From NCBI GenBank assembly GCA_023376005.1, contig CM042141.1:95742010-95806009 (forward strand): a stretch of DNA of 64,000 nt, in the 5' to 3' direction. Of the stretch, positions 41,295 to 53,339 are shown piece by piece. The notes below the pieces were generated by a model. It searched no databases. It worked only from the letters and a program-made list of their open reading frames with translations, and was not told the DNA's origin. Position numbers and translations under genes: made by a program. The DNA comes from Doryteuthis pealeii. Taxonomy: Eukaryota; Mollusca; Cephalopoda; Myopsida; Loliginidae. Within the stretch, counting starts at the first letter, position 1. The number at the start of each line of letters is the position of its first letter.

Positions 41295-41620
41295 AATAAT
41301 TCATCTTGTGGATTTTGCTGTCCCAGCCGACCACCGAGTGAAAGTAAAAGAAAGCGAAATGAATGACAAATACTTAGACCTTGCCAGAGAACTGAGAAAA
41401 CTGTGGAGCTAGAAGGTGAAGGTTGTACCAATTGTAATTGGTGCTCTTGGAATGGTCCCCAAAGGTCTGGAAAAGAATCGAGACCCTCCAAACTACAGCA
41501 TTGTTAACATTGACTAGAATACTCAGAAGAGTCCTGGAGACCTGAGGAAACTTGCTGTCACTCAGCCTCCAGTGAACCACAACAGGTGTGAAAAACTCGA
41601 TAATAATAGTAAAATAATTC
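41295..41620 (+). pseudogene. LINE C-terminal fragment, copy 3
   Basis: It restarts at IIHLVDFAVPADHRVKVKE, then YLDLARELRKLW, KVVPIVIGALG, and ends near PGDLRKLAVTQPP with an AATAAT tail. It is a 5'-truncated second insertion of the same family directly after copy 2. Confidence 0.78.
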
Positions 41621-42384
41621 TATGTTTCATTTCTAGCGGCTTATTCTATGTAATTATAGTTGATTAATTAGGAGCTATATTTAATGTAGGGGAGTGACAA
41701 GACTTTCAGATCATCCTAAACATTCAAAGATTTATTTGTATGTTCAACCAAGTGATAATGTAGATGATAGATAACATAGAGGTCTAATTTTGTATCCCAG
41801 GTATCATACTCTTTAGACCGGTGAGTGAGTTTTCTGAATACATCCAGACATTTATAAAAATTCAAGATGCCTCAATTATACAGATATCTACAAAATACAC
41901 ACATTTAGATTCATCTCTATTTATCTTTCTCTCTTTTCTACTCTTGTTATTGATTTCTTTCTATTTTCTTTTTTCTTTTCTTTCTTTTCTTTTTTCCCTG
42001 TCTAGTTAACTGACACCTTTCATTAAATTTTGTCCCATTAAGATATCTAATTAATTTTCTTTTGTTTCTTCCCCTTCTGACAGTCATTTTAATTAAAGTT
42101 TCACCTTCAATCCTTTGCTGTATTCATTGGACATTAATAGCACATTTATTTTTAAATCTTTTTTTCTTTTTCTATTTCTATTTCTTTTTATTATTATTGA
42201 TTCTAAAACTCATAAAGTTGATCTACTTTCTTTTACAACAAATCACAGCAACTTGATGAATAGTTATTGGTATTTTTGTTGTTCTTCTTGCAATTCATGT
42301 CAATATATAACGCTCTTCCATTATTTCATGTTTTGTCTGCCAAAGATTTTTCCTTTTGGCATATATTCTTAAAATCTATATAAT
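41621..42384. other. Unclassified T-rich stretch
   Basis: Pyrimidine-rich runs (41925-42000, 42150-42200) give Leu/Phe-rich frames that look membrane-like but are low complexity. No gene was recognised. Confidence 0.45.
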
Positions 42385-42455
42385 ATGGATGATAAGCCTC
42401 TGAAATTGGTAGACCAGTTGACATATCTAGGTAGTAATATCACATCTACAGAAAG
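42385..42455 (+). pseudogene. LINE RT micro-fragment
   Basis: Translates MDDKPLKLVDQLTYLGSNIT followed by STES. It matches LDGKPLKPVEQFTYL in the LINE at 1590-2790. Only about 24 codons remain. Confidence 0.8.
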
Positions 42456-42795
42456 TTATCACCCTGTCGGCTGAGGTGGAAGAATACACCAACTGCACCT
42501 CTTCAGAAGGGTAAAATCCCCTCAATGGTCCCACCTGTTGGTCGTGGGTGACAAGCTATAATGCTTGAGGACGGAATCCTGATCGCTGAGCAGTCCATGA
42601 CATGCAACACTCTACTTTGACCCTTATTTAGGCTAGACGGACACTCGGAGAGGCTCCCTCTAATCAATTGGCTCATTACGTCAAGCCCTAGCACCTATAG
42701 GATTGTCCTAACCCTATTGCCCTTATGGCTAAACCCCCAATTCTTTTTATCCTATATGTGCTAGAAAGCAATGGCTGAGGGTCTTAGTGTTCTGG
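42456..42795. other. Unclassified GC-richer stretch
   Basis: It starts CACCCTGTCGGCTGAGGTGG and includes CTTCAGAAGGGTAAAATCCC, similar to the block before family C at 53370 (CTACAGAGGGGTAAGATCCC). It may be the 5' part of a longer family C element. Confidence 0.45.
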
Positions 42796-42990
42796 TTAGG
42801 ACGTTAAATTGCGTCTAGTGGTGAAGTTCCAATTCTGGAACTCTGGGGAGTATGGAGAACCTCTTCATCGCCATTACTCCCAGGCCCACTCTGAACAGGA
42901 GTGGCTGTACCTATTAGGGTTTCATCTATGGGTCAAATAGATATGTTTGCAAATTATTTGTATCAGATAGGAATACCTCATATTATATAA
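42796..42990 (+). repeat. Dispersed repeat family C
   Basis: GACGTTAAATTGCGTC, GGTGAAGTTCCAATTCTGGA, CATCGCCATTACTCCCAGG, CTATTAGGGTTTCATCTATG and TCAGATAGGAATACC, collinear with 49229-49430. Confidence 0.75.
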
Positions 42991-43559
42991 CAGGACGCAA
43001 AAATAATACCCATAAGCTAAACAAAAATATGAATATGAACATACAATGAACGTGATTTCCTTAACTTCTAGGCATAAAATAACCCAGACGAGTTAAAATA
43101 AACAAATCTATTTTCGAGAATATCATTATGTTATGGAATTGAGATATAAATAGTCGTGAGCAAATGATTTCCAAATCATTTAAAAGATTAAATTCAGATA
43201 AAACGTCCATACAAATTTTCTATTCAATTTCTGTTATGTCTTTTTTTTTTTTGTTTTTTTGTTTTTTTTCTTTTTTTAATAACCATTTAACCTTTTTGGT
43301 ACAGCCCATTTGGCAACAAATTTAATGGTTGGAAATCACTTTTGAACATGAAATTTAAAAAAAAAAACTTGTTTCAAATTTGATAATATGTAAAGAAGTG
43401 ACTCAGAATCAAGCAACCATCAAAGTGCTCTAAAGGGGAAAATATATCGCATCAGTATGTTTATAAGAATTTTTATTCACTGATACTTCTAAAAACGAAT
43501 GATTTACTAATATTTCAGAAGTAATATTGTTTCATAGCCCTTTTATAACTTAAAGACTT
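42991..43559. other. Unclassified non-coding stretch
   Basis: A T-rich run at 43235-43280; otherwise no gene or repeat family was recognised. Confidence 0.4.
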
Positions 43560-44058
43560 TAACTGGTTCTGAGGGTCGTCTTTTTGTATTCAATGGCCAT
43601 CTTCTTTTGTGTTAATTTCTCTGGTTTCTTCCTTTGGTTGATTCGGGCTTCTTTTGTTCTGGGCTCCGGTTGTGGGTTGTCTGTGCTCATTACTTTTGTT
43701 TTTAATGGTGAACGCAAGGCATCGTTTCTTTTTTCTTAGACGTCTTGATTAATTCCAAAAGCCAAAAGGGTTCAACCGCCTCAGTGAGAAAATGGCTTAC
43801 TTGAGGACAGACGACCATTGCGTCTGCTCCTATCGACGAACCGCCAAAATCTCCTAACTACAACTAAGTTCCCTTTACACGGTTTGCCTTTAGCCAATGA
43901 GAAATCACGACTAAGTTAGTGAAAGGTGAACATCTGTCAATTACTCTATAACGGTCATTATAAGATTCAATGGTAACTTTCCATTTACGAATACCGCTAT
44001 TTAAATTTAACTACACTACAGTACACAATTCGTAGGCTACCCACGAATTATGTAACAA
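43560..44058 (+). mobile_element. LTR family E, diverged copy
   Basis: It shares GTGTCTGCTCC-type, CCGCCAAAATCTCC, CCTTTAGCCAATGAG and the AATTATGTAACA end with the other family E LTRs. The 5' terminus is not clear. Just before the end, ACACAATTCGTAGG...CCACGAATTATGT forms a hairpin also seen in the 55491 copy. Confidence 0.6.
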
Positions 44059-45000
44059 TAAAGTTTTTCTTTCAATTTTAGAGCCAGGGTATATCAAACA
44101 AGAGGCACTTTGTATATCGCACGAGATCAAAAATTTTGAAGTAATGTAGATTAAAGTTGTATAGTGCTGATTCACACCGCGAGTGTAAAGCAGACGAGTT
44201 AAAACAGAAAACACATGAACACAACATGAAATTTCAAATAACTTGTATTGTTGTATAGCCGCTTGACTGCACTTCAATAAAACCACAGACACGTATATAT
44301 AAAAATAGGACCCGTCTTTATTTCCTTCGGTGTGTGGTGGTGAGGGGCGACGAGTGTTCACAATGAAGATGCCCTAGCGATTGGTGAGTGCGGCGACGAG
44401 TGTTCACAATGGAAATGCCCAAGGTTGACGGGAGACGAAGCTATCTTCTCGGCTGCTTGCTGGGGACTGAAATTGACATCCTTCATCCACTAGCCTTTTT
44501 ATACAAAAAACTATGCCCACGCATTTATCGTTTGATCTGATAACGGACATACATATTTCTTTATTTTTCTTTTCACCGGAAGATTCTGCTTCCGTTTTCC
44601 TTTTTTTTTTATCTATTTCTTCATCTTCCCCTTGTTTTTTTTTTTTTAGATATATATGTTTATCTTTTTGCCGGAAGCTTCTTCCGACAACGATAATGCA
44701 ACAGGAATGATAATCATAGAGATATTATACAATTTCACTTAACTGAAGTCCTTGTGGTTGGTGAATTGTCGAAGTACCTACTACGACTCTCGGTCTATCT
44801 CTGCTAAATATAAGAACGACGTTTTTTCTCGTCCGACTTCTGGAGATGCTGGTGCCAAAGAGGGAGAAATCCTATCTTCAATTTTGCCGCTATAGTTTGC
44901 AGGCCTGTGATTGGTTGATTCGAAGATAGGCTCGTAAACCAAGGACGACAACCCACCTACCTTAGATATATTTTTATAGTCTCTCGCCCCACACATTAAG
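44059..45000 (-). mobile_element. Candidate LTR, minus strand
   Basis: On the minus strand the order is a CAATC-type box (CAACCAATCAC, near 44909-44918), a TATA-like TTGTATAAAAAGGC (near 44495-44508) and AATAAAGACGG (near 44312-44322), a promoter to poly(A) layout typical of an LTR. A 50-bp direct duplication of GCGACGAGTGTTCACAATG lies at 44347-44420. The ends are not defined and no gag/pol is adjacent. Confidence 0.4.
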
Positions 45001-46194
45001 TATAGCTGGGCAACTCAAAAAATTAAATCAAAAAGAGTTGACTGAAGGTGATGTGACAGTTCTTGACACTGGCCGCACTAAGACAGTGCGGCGCCGACAA
45101 GTACTACCATGTTTTGCTACATCATCGAGCCCTCCCTTGGGGTCCGTTGCTGAAGAAAAGACAGTGTTCGGTTCGACTTCGTCCAGTGGGGAAGTTTTCT
45201 CCCTCAGACTGGAAACCAACAAAATTGCCGTCATTCGCTCTTAGAAAAAAATGCCTAAAAGAAATAATTGGTAAAGAGCTAATTACGAAATCTACTACAA
45301 AGAAATCTTCAACGGAACTTGCAGTAAAAAGATAGCAGCACCGTCTCTGCCGATGAAAATAATAGGTTGACGGCTTCCAGTGAAAATAATTCCTCAATCC
45401 CCGCCTCTGCCAATAAAATAATAGGTTGGCGGGCTTTACAGAAATTCTGAAATTCAACTTTAAAAATACAAAGAAAACGACACTTCATCTCAACTCAAAG
45501 ACTATCTTCAATTCTAACAGAAATTCAACTCTAAACCATAACAGAAATTGACACTTAAAACGGCTCTACGAATACCTTTCAAGACAACTATTTACATCTT
45601 CAAGAATTCAAGTCACTATTACCTTTCAAAACTACTACATGAATTCAAACCATTTACGAACTTGTTACACGGACACTTGTCAGATAAGTTTACCCGCAAA
45701 TAACTACAAATTTGCAACCACTCCACTCCTCCACCTTCACCTTTACTCTTCTTCTATCTCTTCTTCTATCTTTCATTTCAATTTTGTTGGTAATTAAAAT
45801 TGTTAAATTATATTTGTGTCTTACTGCTTTGTCTTTTCATTCACGATCCGAACTTGAAATTGCGGTACTTAACTTCACCATTTAAATATTTCACAATATA
45901 CACGAAATTTCGGTACTTTACTCATATACTGGAATTTTGAATTATTTCCACAGTATATTAAGATTGGTTATTTGCCTGTATATTAGAACTCGAAATTAAC
46001 CCCCATGTGAGAATTGATACCTATATAAACCTCTTTGGTATTATTTTTTTTTCATAACCAAAAGGGTTAATAAAACAGTAAAAGCAACTCCGGACTTATA
46101 TGTTAGATAGAAAATCAGATTCTTCAAGAGATTTAAAATGGGCTGAAACATAAACAAAAAAGGTAAAATGAAAAATAATACTCGTGTTCCTTCA
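45001..46194. other. Unclassified GC-richer region
   Basis: Both strands are open over 45030-45240 (plus: TEGDVTVLDTGRTKTVRRRQ; minus: ATDPKGGLDDVAKHGSTCRR) with higher GC than the surroundings. TGCCGATGAAAATAATAGGTTG and TGCCAATAAAATAATAGGTTG repeat at 45345 and 45407. Residual retroelement sequence is possible, but I recognise no domain. Confidence 0.35.
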
Positions 46195-46590
46195 TTGTAC
46201 GACCGATATCATCTTGCAACATCCTCTGGTTAAAAATGAGACCGTCCAAATTATCCAAGATGAAATGTAAAAATGAAAATCCTGATTATCTGGTGTTGTT
46301 TATCCGCTGAATTCTTATTTCTTATGAGTGTCGTCACCTCAGCTAATAATGGACCATTCCGTTTTATTATAAAGAAAGAAAGGAAAGAAAAATGACATGC
46401 TAGACATAAGAAAATAAGAACAAAAGAAAGAAAGAAAGAAGGGAAAGACAGAAAGAGCGGAAGTGATAACGCTAATCTGTTTCAATCGAACATAATGAAA
46501 AGATGAAAAGAAGGAAAGAAAAAAAGAAAAAAATGGCGAAAGAGAGTTCAATCAAGATTATTACACTTTTTACATATTGAAATATTTTGA
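46195..46590 (-). repeat. Dispersed repeat family D, minus strand
   Basis: It is collinear in reverse with 12961-13335: CTCTGGTTAAAAATGAGACC, TCACCTCAGCTAATAATGGACC, GTTTCAATCGAACATAATG, GTGTAATAATCTTGATTGAAC on the respective strands. It differs in an expanded GAAA-type tract. Confidence 0.75.
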
Positions 46591-46945
46591 ACTATATCAA
46601 GCGTTGTAATAATTAAATTATCATACTGTGGTATATCCACAGGTCCTGTTAGTGAAAAATAATTCATTAAACACCAACAGATGAAAGATAGAAAAATTAT
46701 AGTACAATCTTCATGTTAAATAATAGATTGGTAAAATCTATAATTGGCATGTAGTGTAGTTAGTTTAAAATGGGTCGCAAAGGTGTCAGTGACATTTTAA
46801 GGTAATTGGAGGGCGTGGTTTTTCATTGGACAAGAAAATCACGTGATCAGGTTTGGTTTGGTTTGGTCTCTTTGTTTAATGAAAAATCAACCTTCAAGGA
46901 TTATTTAATTCCAAAACAATCCTTGGAGAAAACAGTAGTGGAGAT
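46591..46945. other. Unclassified stretch with SINE-tail piece
   Basis: The segment near 46850-46915 (GGTTTGGTTTGGTTTGGTC, AAATCAACCTTCAAGG) is the reverse complement of the tail at 11335-11395. Nothing else was recognised. Confidence 0.45.
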
Positions 46946-47066
46946 TAGGGTGTTCATACCTTTCCCAATGATATTAGTCCGATAGCGAATGTAATAACAC
47001 GACTGGAGTTCGAAATCATTTACTACGATGTCGCAGTCCAGTACTTTAGCCACTACGCCACGGGGA
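46946..47066 (-). repeat. SINE B 5' half, diverged
   Basis: Plus-strand landmarks are ACCTTTCCCAATGATATTAG, a B-box region GGAGTTCGAAATC, and a head complement TTTAGCCACTACGCCACG. The head and first part of the body only. Confidence 0.65.
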
Positions 47067-47129
47067 CTCACCTTTCACGTGATTATTCGAGAACAGTGTT
47101 TTTTGTTTTTTTTTTAACCTTTTTTTAAT

Positions 47130-47299
47130 TTTTTACTACGGTCCACAGCCAGAACAACAATTTGAAGTGCGACCCATTAAACCTAAATATAATGATATAA
47201 AATGAGTAAATCAAAGACAAAGACTGTTATTTTGTGACCCAATTGTATTAATTTACAACCCACTGAAGGGTCAGGATCCACAATTTGAAAAGCCCTGTT
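47130..47299. mobile_element. Possible hAT end fragment
   Basis: It ends GGATCCACAATTTGAAAAGCCCTG, the reverse complement of CAGGGCTTTTCAAATTGTGG, a pattern typical of Charlie-like hAT ends. GTGCGACCCATTAAACC here and GTTTAAAATGGGTCGCA at 46757 are opposed and could be internal arms of one element. No transposase is present. Confidence 0.4.
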
Positions 47300-47683
47300 C
47301 AAGAAGAAAGTTAGAATCTTTAGTCAGTCAGTTCTAAATTGTCATAAGTCGCAATAGGTAATATGAGTTCGTTGTAAATAAAAGTGATATGTGCACATAT
47401 AAAAATGCACCTGATTTGTCTTTGATCCCAACACAGAACTTAAAGCAGTTGGGCTTGCAACAGCATACAGTGGCAAGAACAACATGGCGGCGACAGAGTG
47501 ACACAAGAACCAACGGATGACAAGGAGAGAAGATTGGCTATCATCTAAGTAAAGCTAAGCAACAATTATAGATTAGTCTTGCATTTTTAAGTATACTTTA
47601 TAAAACTATTCATTTTGTCAATAATTAGGAACAAGATTTCAGATTTTGATAAAATACTGATTTTATATATGACTAAAGACCAG
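47300..47683. other. Unclassified non-coding stretch
   Basis: GC-richer patch CAACATGGCGGCGACAG near 47481. No gene was recognised. Confidence 0.35.
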
Positions 47684-48266
<583 letters not shown>

Positions 48267-48305
48267 TAGATATATATATTCGTAAAATGTCGTCACATGA
48301 TATAG

Positions 48306-48570
48306 AATCAAATTCAAATCCTGACTAATGTAGTTTACATTTCACATTGTGCTAATGCCTTGGAAAAAAGACATGAATCCATCTGTTCTACTCTCAGCTA
48401 TGGGTAAATAGTAGGGCAGGCTGGGTTCTTTAGCTTTGGTGAGGCAACAAGTCTGGGAGAAGTAAAACTCTGAATCCAAACCAGCTGTACTCCACCCAGA
48501 CATTGACTTTGTGTCACATCATTTACTTCTTATTTATACCGGTTTCATTATTCTATCTGGTCTAAAACTT
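48306..48570 (+). repeat. SINE B, variant-tail subfamily
   Basis: It begins at the B box (AATTCAAATCCTGAC) and runs to GTGTCACATCATT, then the variant tail GTTTCATTATTCTATCTGG, also seen at 32655-32815. Confidence 0.75.
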
Positions 48571-48780
48571 TTACATTTCACATAGCGCTTAATAACCTAG
48601 GGAGTTATGAATCCAGTTATTCTCCCTCAATCTATGGGTAAATATTAGGGCAGACTGGACTCTTTAACCTTGGTATGGCAATTGGTTTTAGAAAAAGAAA
48701 TTTGAACTTGTTAAACTCCATTTAAAAATGATATTATGTTACATCCTGTTCGTGTGGATGGGTTGGGTAAATACATATAA
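48571..48780 (+). repeat. SINE B, second tandem copy
   Basis: It restarts at ACATTTCACATAGCGC directly after the previous tail, and ends with the standard GGATGGGTTGGGTAAATAC tail. It is headless. Confidence 0.75.
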
Positions 48781-49004
48781 CCAGTAGCTAATATACTTTT
48801 CGGTGACTAACTTTCAAAAACGAAACAGATGCTCTAAAAATACCTGTATATTTAGGAATCAATTTGTCTTATGAAATTGAAAACTTTTGGCCAAAAATAA
48901 ACAAATTCTTTTTGTAGACCGTCGCCTTTTAATTATTGAAATCTAACAGGACATGTGGATATACTACAGTATGATAATTTAATCATTACAACGTTTTATA
49001 TGTT

Positions 49005-49009
<5 letters not shown>
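48781..49009. other. Unclassified spacer
   Basis: No gene or repeat family was recognised. Confidence 0.35.

Positions 49010-49100
<91 letters not shown>
49010..49100. repeat. (CT)n then (CA)n microsatellite
   Basis: About 60 bp of CT followed by about 30 bp of CA. Confidence 0.97.
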
Positions 49101-49102
<2 letters not shown>

Positions 49103-49165
49103 CCTCACTCTTTTTTCTTTCTTTCCTTCTTTTCATCTTTTCATTATGTTCGATTGAAACAATAT
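49103..49165 (+). repeat. Family D fragment
   Basis: CACTCTTTTTTCTTTCTTTCC through CATTATGTTCGATTGAAAC, matching the early part of 12961-13335. Confidence 0.65.
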
Positions 49166-49189
49166 TTTTAACGTTGTTGGAACTGACTG

Positions 49190-49430
49190 TATCCCCTAAA
49201 GAGGAGTGCCCCCCCAAAAAAAAATAGGGATGTCCTGAGTATGACACTAAATTGCATCTGGTGGTGAGGCTCCAGTTCTGGAGCTCTGGGGGAATGTGGA
49301 ATATCTCCTCATTGCCATTACTCTCAGGTCCACTCTGACCCGAAGTGGTAGTACCTATTAGGGTCTCACCTATAGGTCAAATAGATCTGTTTGAAAATTA
49401 TCAGTATTAGATAGGAATATGAATGTACAA
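49190..49430 (+). repeat. Dispersed repeat family C, reference copy
   Basis: CCCCTAAAGAGGAGTGCCC precedes GTATGACACTAAATTGCATC, GAGGCTCCAGTTCTGGAGC, CATTGCCATTACTCTCAGG, CACTCTGACCCGAAGTGG, TAGGGTCTCACC and TAGATAGGAATA. This is the best-preserved copy. Confidence 0.75.
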
Positions 49431-49529
49431 AGTACACAATTCCCTAACATCTCGACTAAAATAACTCCAAGTTTGTTGACATATGCGTCAGAATCCATTA
49501 ATCAATCAAACAAACAACAAAAACGAGTT

Positions 49530-49735
49530 TATGTCTCATCACAAGGTTTCGGGTTCGATATTGGCCCTCGCCAAGTCAGTGCATGAATAGCATTGCTTGG
49601 ATCGCTGCGGTAAAGTCGGGAGCTGATGGTAAATGTGGAGCTCCATCTCAGATGCAAAAACAATCTCCCTGATTTAGCATTAGTGAAAAACGAATAGATT
49701 CCCCTACTGTCTGGCTGATACCAATGTGTTAATAA
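49530..49735 (+). repeat. SINE family A, 5'-truncated
   Basis: It starts just before the B box (GGGTTCGATATTGG) and runs through GGGAGCTGATGGTAAATGTGG to CTGGCTGATACCAATG. Confidence 0.8.
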
Positions 49736-49765
49736 ACCCACTGGAATAATCAGTCACTTACAGTA

Positions 49766-50038
49766 ATTGTGTATGTATATATGTATGTATGTATGTACGA
49801 AAATTTTATCATCTGATTCATCTGAATTATCTCATTCAACGGGAAGGAAGTCTTTTCAGTGTCATATTTGCATCAAACTTTGTGGATCTGCAGCAGGTTT
49901 GATGAGTCATTTGAGGGCTCATGCAAGGAAGGGTTCTGGTGGTGGAGTTGTGGGATTGTGAGGGACGGCAATGATCTGTAAAGATTATGCTATTGCCATG
50001 TATGTACGAAAATAAAACAATTAACAATATATATATAT

Positions 50039-50075
<37 letters not shown>

Positions 50076-50180
50076 TGAATATCACCAGTTCTTGCTGGAG
50101 ATTTGATTTATACGCGAAGATATTTAAAAAAAATAAAATATGCATAAAAATAGCATTGAAGTTCAACTTAACAATTTTCA
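49766..50180 (+). mobile_element. Helitron-like family H, split by LINE
   Basis: The 5' part GTGTATGTATATATGTATG, GTACGAAAA resumes after the insertion with TAAAACAATTAACA, (TA)n at 50030-50074, ATATCACCAGTTCTTGC and GAAGATATTT. The 3' part is missing. Confidence 0.65.
49804..49997 (+). pseudogene. LINE 3' end encoding a C2H2 finger, with 15-bp target duplication
   Basis: The reading frame SELSHSTGRKSFQCHIC, KLCGSAAGLMSHLRAHARKG ends at TGA (49959-49961). CxxC-X12-HxxxH is a complete C2H2 finger, as found at the C-terminus of some LINE ORFs. About 36 bases of 3' UTR follow. The insertion is flanked by exact ATGTATGTACGAAAA repeats (49789-49803 and 49998-50012). The 5'-truncated form and the duplication fit LINE retrotransposition; the LINE clade is not known. 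Confidence 0.8.
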
Positions 50181-50239
50181 GCATTTATAAATCTTAAAAG
50201 TAATATGGTGGTTTCGTATATGTATATATTTGATATATA

Positions 50240-50924
50240 GTTATAACCAAACCTCCATAAGATTAAACAAGTAAGAAACGAAAGAAAAATATTCAATGAA
50301 ATGATAAATAAACCTTGTATTCAAAGTAATAAAAGTTACAAGAGTAATAAAAGTTATAAAAGTTACAAGTTATTCGTTCAAAGTTTTTGTATACAGACCA
50401 GAAGATGAAGTAGTAGGAATGTTCAGCAGTAGAGAAAGAAAAGGTTACATATAGTCCTTTTAGAGGTAAAAAGTGTAGTCCTCAACGTTCGTAATGAAAT
50501 GGATTTTAGATAGACAGAAAGGAGACAGCTACATTTAAGGATGGTCTGTTTGATAGCAGCAGACAAAATCTTCGCAGCGAGTGACGTGGAGTCGTTAGGC
50601 TGATGTTTTAATCTGCTTTCTTAACGGAAGCCGGTCCTATTTATCTAATCCAGGTAGACTCCAAATTCGGTCTTTTTAAAAACCTCTTGTTTAGGCGCGA
50701 AGGCCTCTGATTGGTCCAGAAATATGATTTGTTATTTTTACTTTATTCTTGCGCCGATCCCATGCGCAAATGCCTATTTTCGTCATTGTTATTTTTGCTT
50801 TTGGTGAGTAAACTTCCGGCTTCCTTTATTATTCGTATCACTACAGTAATAACCAGTAGCCGCTTCTCGTATTTTCTATCAATCTCTTACTAACACTACA
50901 TATTCAAGTATCAAGGCCGTAACA
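50240..50924 (-). mobile_element. Candidate solo LTR, minus strand (~685 bp)
   Basis: The minus strand starts TGTTACGGCCTTG (50924) and ends near GGTTTGGTTATAAC (50240). It contains a CCAAT box (GGACCAATCAGAGGCC, about 50708-50718) and a following A/T-rich box TTTTTAAAAAG (about 50668-50680), an LTR-like promoter order. AAGTAATAAAAGTTAC-type units repeat at 50325-50365. No internal retroelement coding is adjacent. Confidence 0.5.
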
Positions 50925-51299
50925 GCCAGGAGGCTCTGCCCTTAAATTTTTTACTACTCGTAATATTTTTACAATGTTTTATTTTAACAAAATACAATAG
51001 AGAAAGAAATTTAAGTAAGAAATAACTGTCAAATGTACTGACAATTTTAAATGTATTTACCGCTAAACATGATGGCTGCCTTTGATAACTTAAGGTCAAA
51101 TTTTAAATTCTGTCGACCCCCCCCCCACACAAAAAAAAACATCTAAGTATAGATGTTCTAAGTATAGTGCTAGGTTCTCACCACCACCCCTTAATATAGG
51201 ATATGGGACTGCCCCCCCCCTCGAATATATGATACGGGAAACTCCGGGAATCTATGATACGAGTTCTCAACTCTACTACATGTCAATTTTCATAAAGTA
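50925..51299. other. Unclassified stretch with C-runs
   Basis: C-runs at 51117-51127 and 51212-51219. GATACGGG/GATACGAG repeats (51230-51262). No gene was recognised. Confidence 0.4.
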
Positions 51300-52555
51300 G
51301 CATTTGTAGAAAATATCTAAACCCCGCCCTTCCGGTGCCACCAAGTAGTGGTAAGGGGGGTAGTATGTGTCAGCCCTGCTCAAGTAAGTATTTCCTGGCC
51401 TCCCACATTTCCAGGTTGACACAAGAACTTTTTGACGAAGCTCATGCAGTTTGCAATACAAAAAGTGCGTAATCACTTCAACATTCCTCTTTTTGGAGCG
51501 CCTCAGATATAAGGCAACAAACCCTGCCCTGTTACTTTTAGGTTATGGAGCAGATGCCACCTGGGGGAGACAGCCCTCTAAGACCTTGCAATTAATTTTA
51601 TCCTCACTTACCAATTAAGAAGCCGAAAGTAGTATTCAGAGAAAATTAGATACCTCCAATTTGCCCTGTGAAATTTATCCCCGCCCCCATATTTAATACA
51701 ATGAAACTCGCAGAAAGGTTAATATCATCTTGAACATTTTTTGTCCATTCTAAAGAAGAAACATTAAAACAACTCCTGATGATTTTTTTAAAAATTCAGC
51801 TTACGGAAATAATGAAAATTATGAACAAAAACAATGTTTACATTTTCGCACCGTTAAATCAATTGAAATTTAACGTAGCCAAAAACAAGTTACGACTAGA
51901 GGCTTTTTTTTAATTCTATGAAAAATCAATTAATGGTCCGATTTTCACGAAATTTTCCATAATTACTTACCTTTTGATGAAAATATGTTTGAAATAAGTT
52001 TTTCCTAAAATATATTTGGGGAAATATTTTTTACGAGGTCTACCCCCCCCCCTATTTTATTTTATGAAATATGAAAGAATGAACCCACAAAAAACGATTT
52101 TTACTTTTTTTCTATTAAGAAAAGAGTCTGAATAATTATATCAGAATATTTTTATAAGTTTCTATACGGAAGTTTTGTTTTTTTTTAGTAAAAAAACCAT
52201 GAATGCAGAATTCTACTAAAAAAATATCAATAAAGAAACTGACCCTGTTGTAAAAGAAAACGGACTGTTTTACTTATTTTTCAAGATAATGGTGATTAAT
52301 TTTGCCCAATCGGGTAATTTGATCTTTCAATTAACTGTTTTTCTTTGTAACAACTCTTTATGTTCGTTATTATTATTATTATTATTATTTTTTTTGCTAG
52401 ATTTTTTTTAAGTTAAAAAAATATTTACATTTCTTCCTTCAATATTTCCTAGACTGATCACGTGACGTATTTTGGTGGTACCTAGAGAAAATATATGGAA
52501 CCCGCCCTTCCGGAGCCACTAAGTAGTAGTACGTGCTAGTCCTGCTCAAGTATGC
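51300..52555. mobile_element. ~1.1-kb segment bounded by direct repeats J
   Basis: AGAAAATATCTAAACCCCGCCCTTCCGG-type sequence at 51308-51385 recurs at 52486-52552 (AGAAAATATATGGAACCC, GCCCTTCCGGAGCCAC, AGTCCTGCTCAAGTA). The interior has no recognised coding sequence. Direct terminal repeats could be short LTRs or flanking duplicates; unresolved. Confidence 0.45.
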
Positions 52556-52625
52556 TATCAAAAATTCGGTTTCTTCCGTCGCATCAAGTAAAATCATAAT
52601 TATTTATAAAGATACAAATAACTTT

Positions 52626-53012
<387 letters not shown>

Positions 53013-53339
53013 TAAACAGTTGTTGACCTGCTTTCCTTTAAACTTACCAATTAACTGACTTGAGTTGTTTGAATTTTTTATTCATTCATACATTCTTTTT
53101 TTTTCAATGGTTTCCCCTTCATGTTGCTTTTTTAATCGTAACATTCAGGTCGTTACGTTCTCTATATCGGTGGGTTTTTATTTTATTTATTCGTTTGTTT
53201 ATTTATTTCCAAGTAAGCGACATAGATGAAAATCAGACATAAAATAATCTCCAACGAGATTTAAACTCTCATCCCACATCCTGGGAAAGTTTATCCTGGA
53301 TTCCAACTTTTACCGATTAATCAAATTTTGAAATTGCTC

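Noticed and set aside
41821..42372. Leu/Phe-rich candidate membrane proteins
   Set aside because: Pyrimidine-rich low-complexity DNA; no start context, splice signals or family features.
45028..45335. Overlapping 68-111 residue frames on both strands
   Set aside because: Not kept as CDS: no recognised domain, and both strands are open mainly because the local GC is higher. Noted as a region instead.
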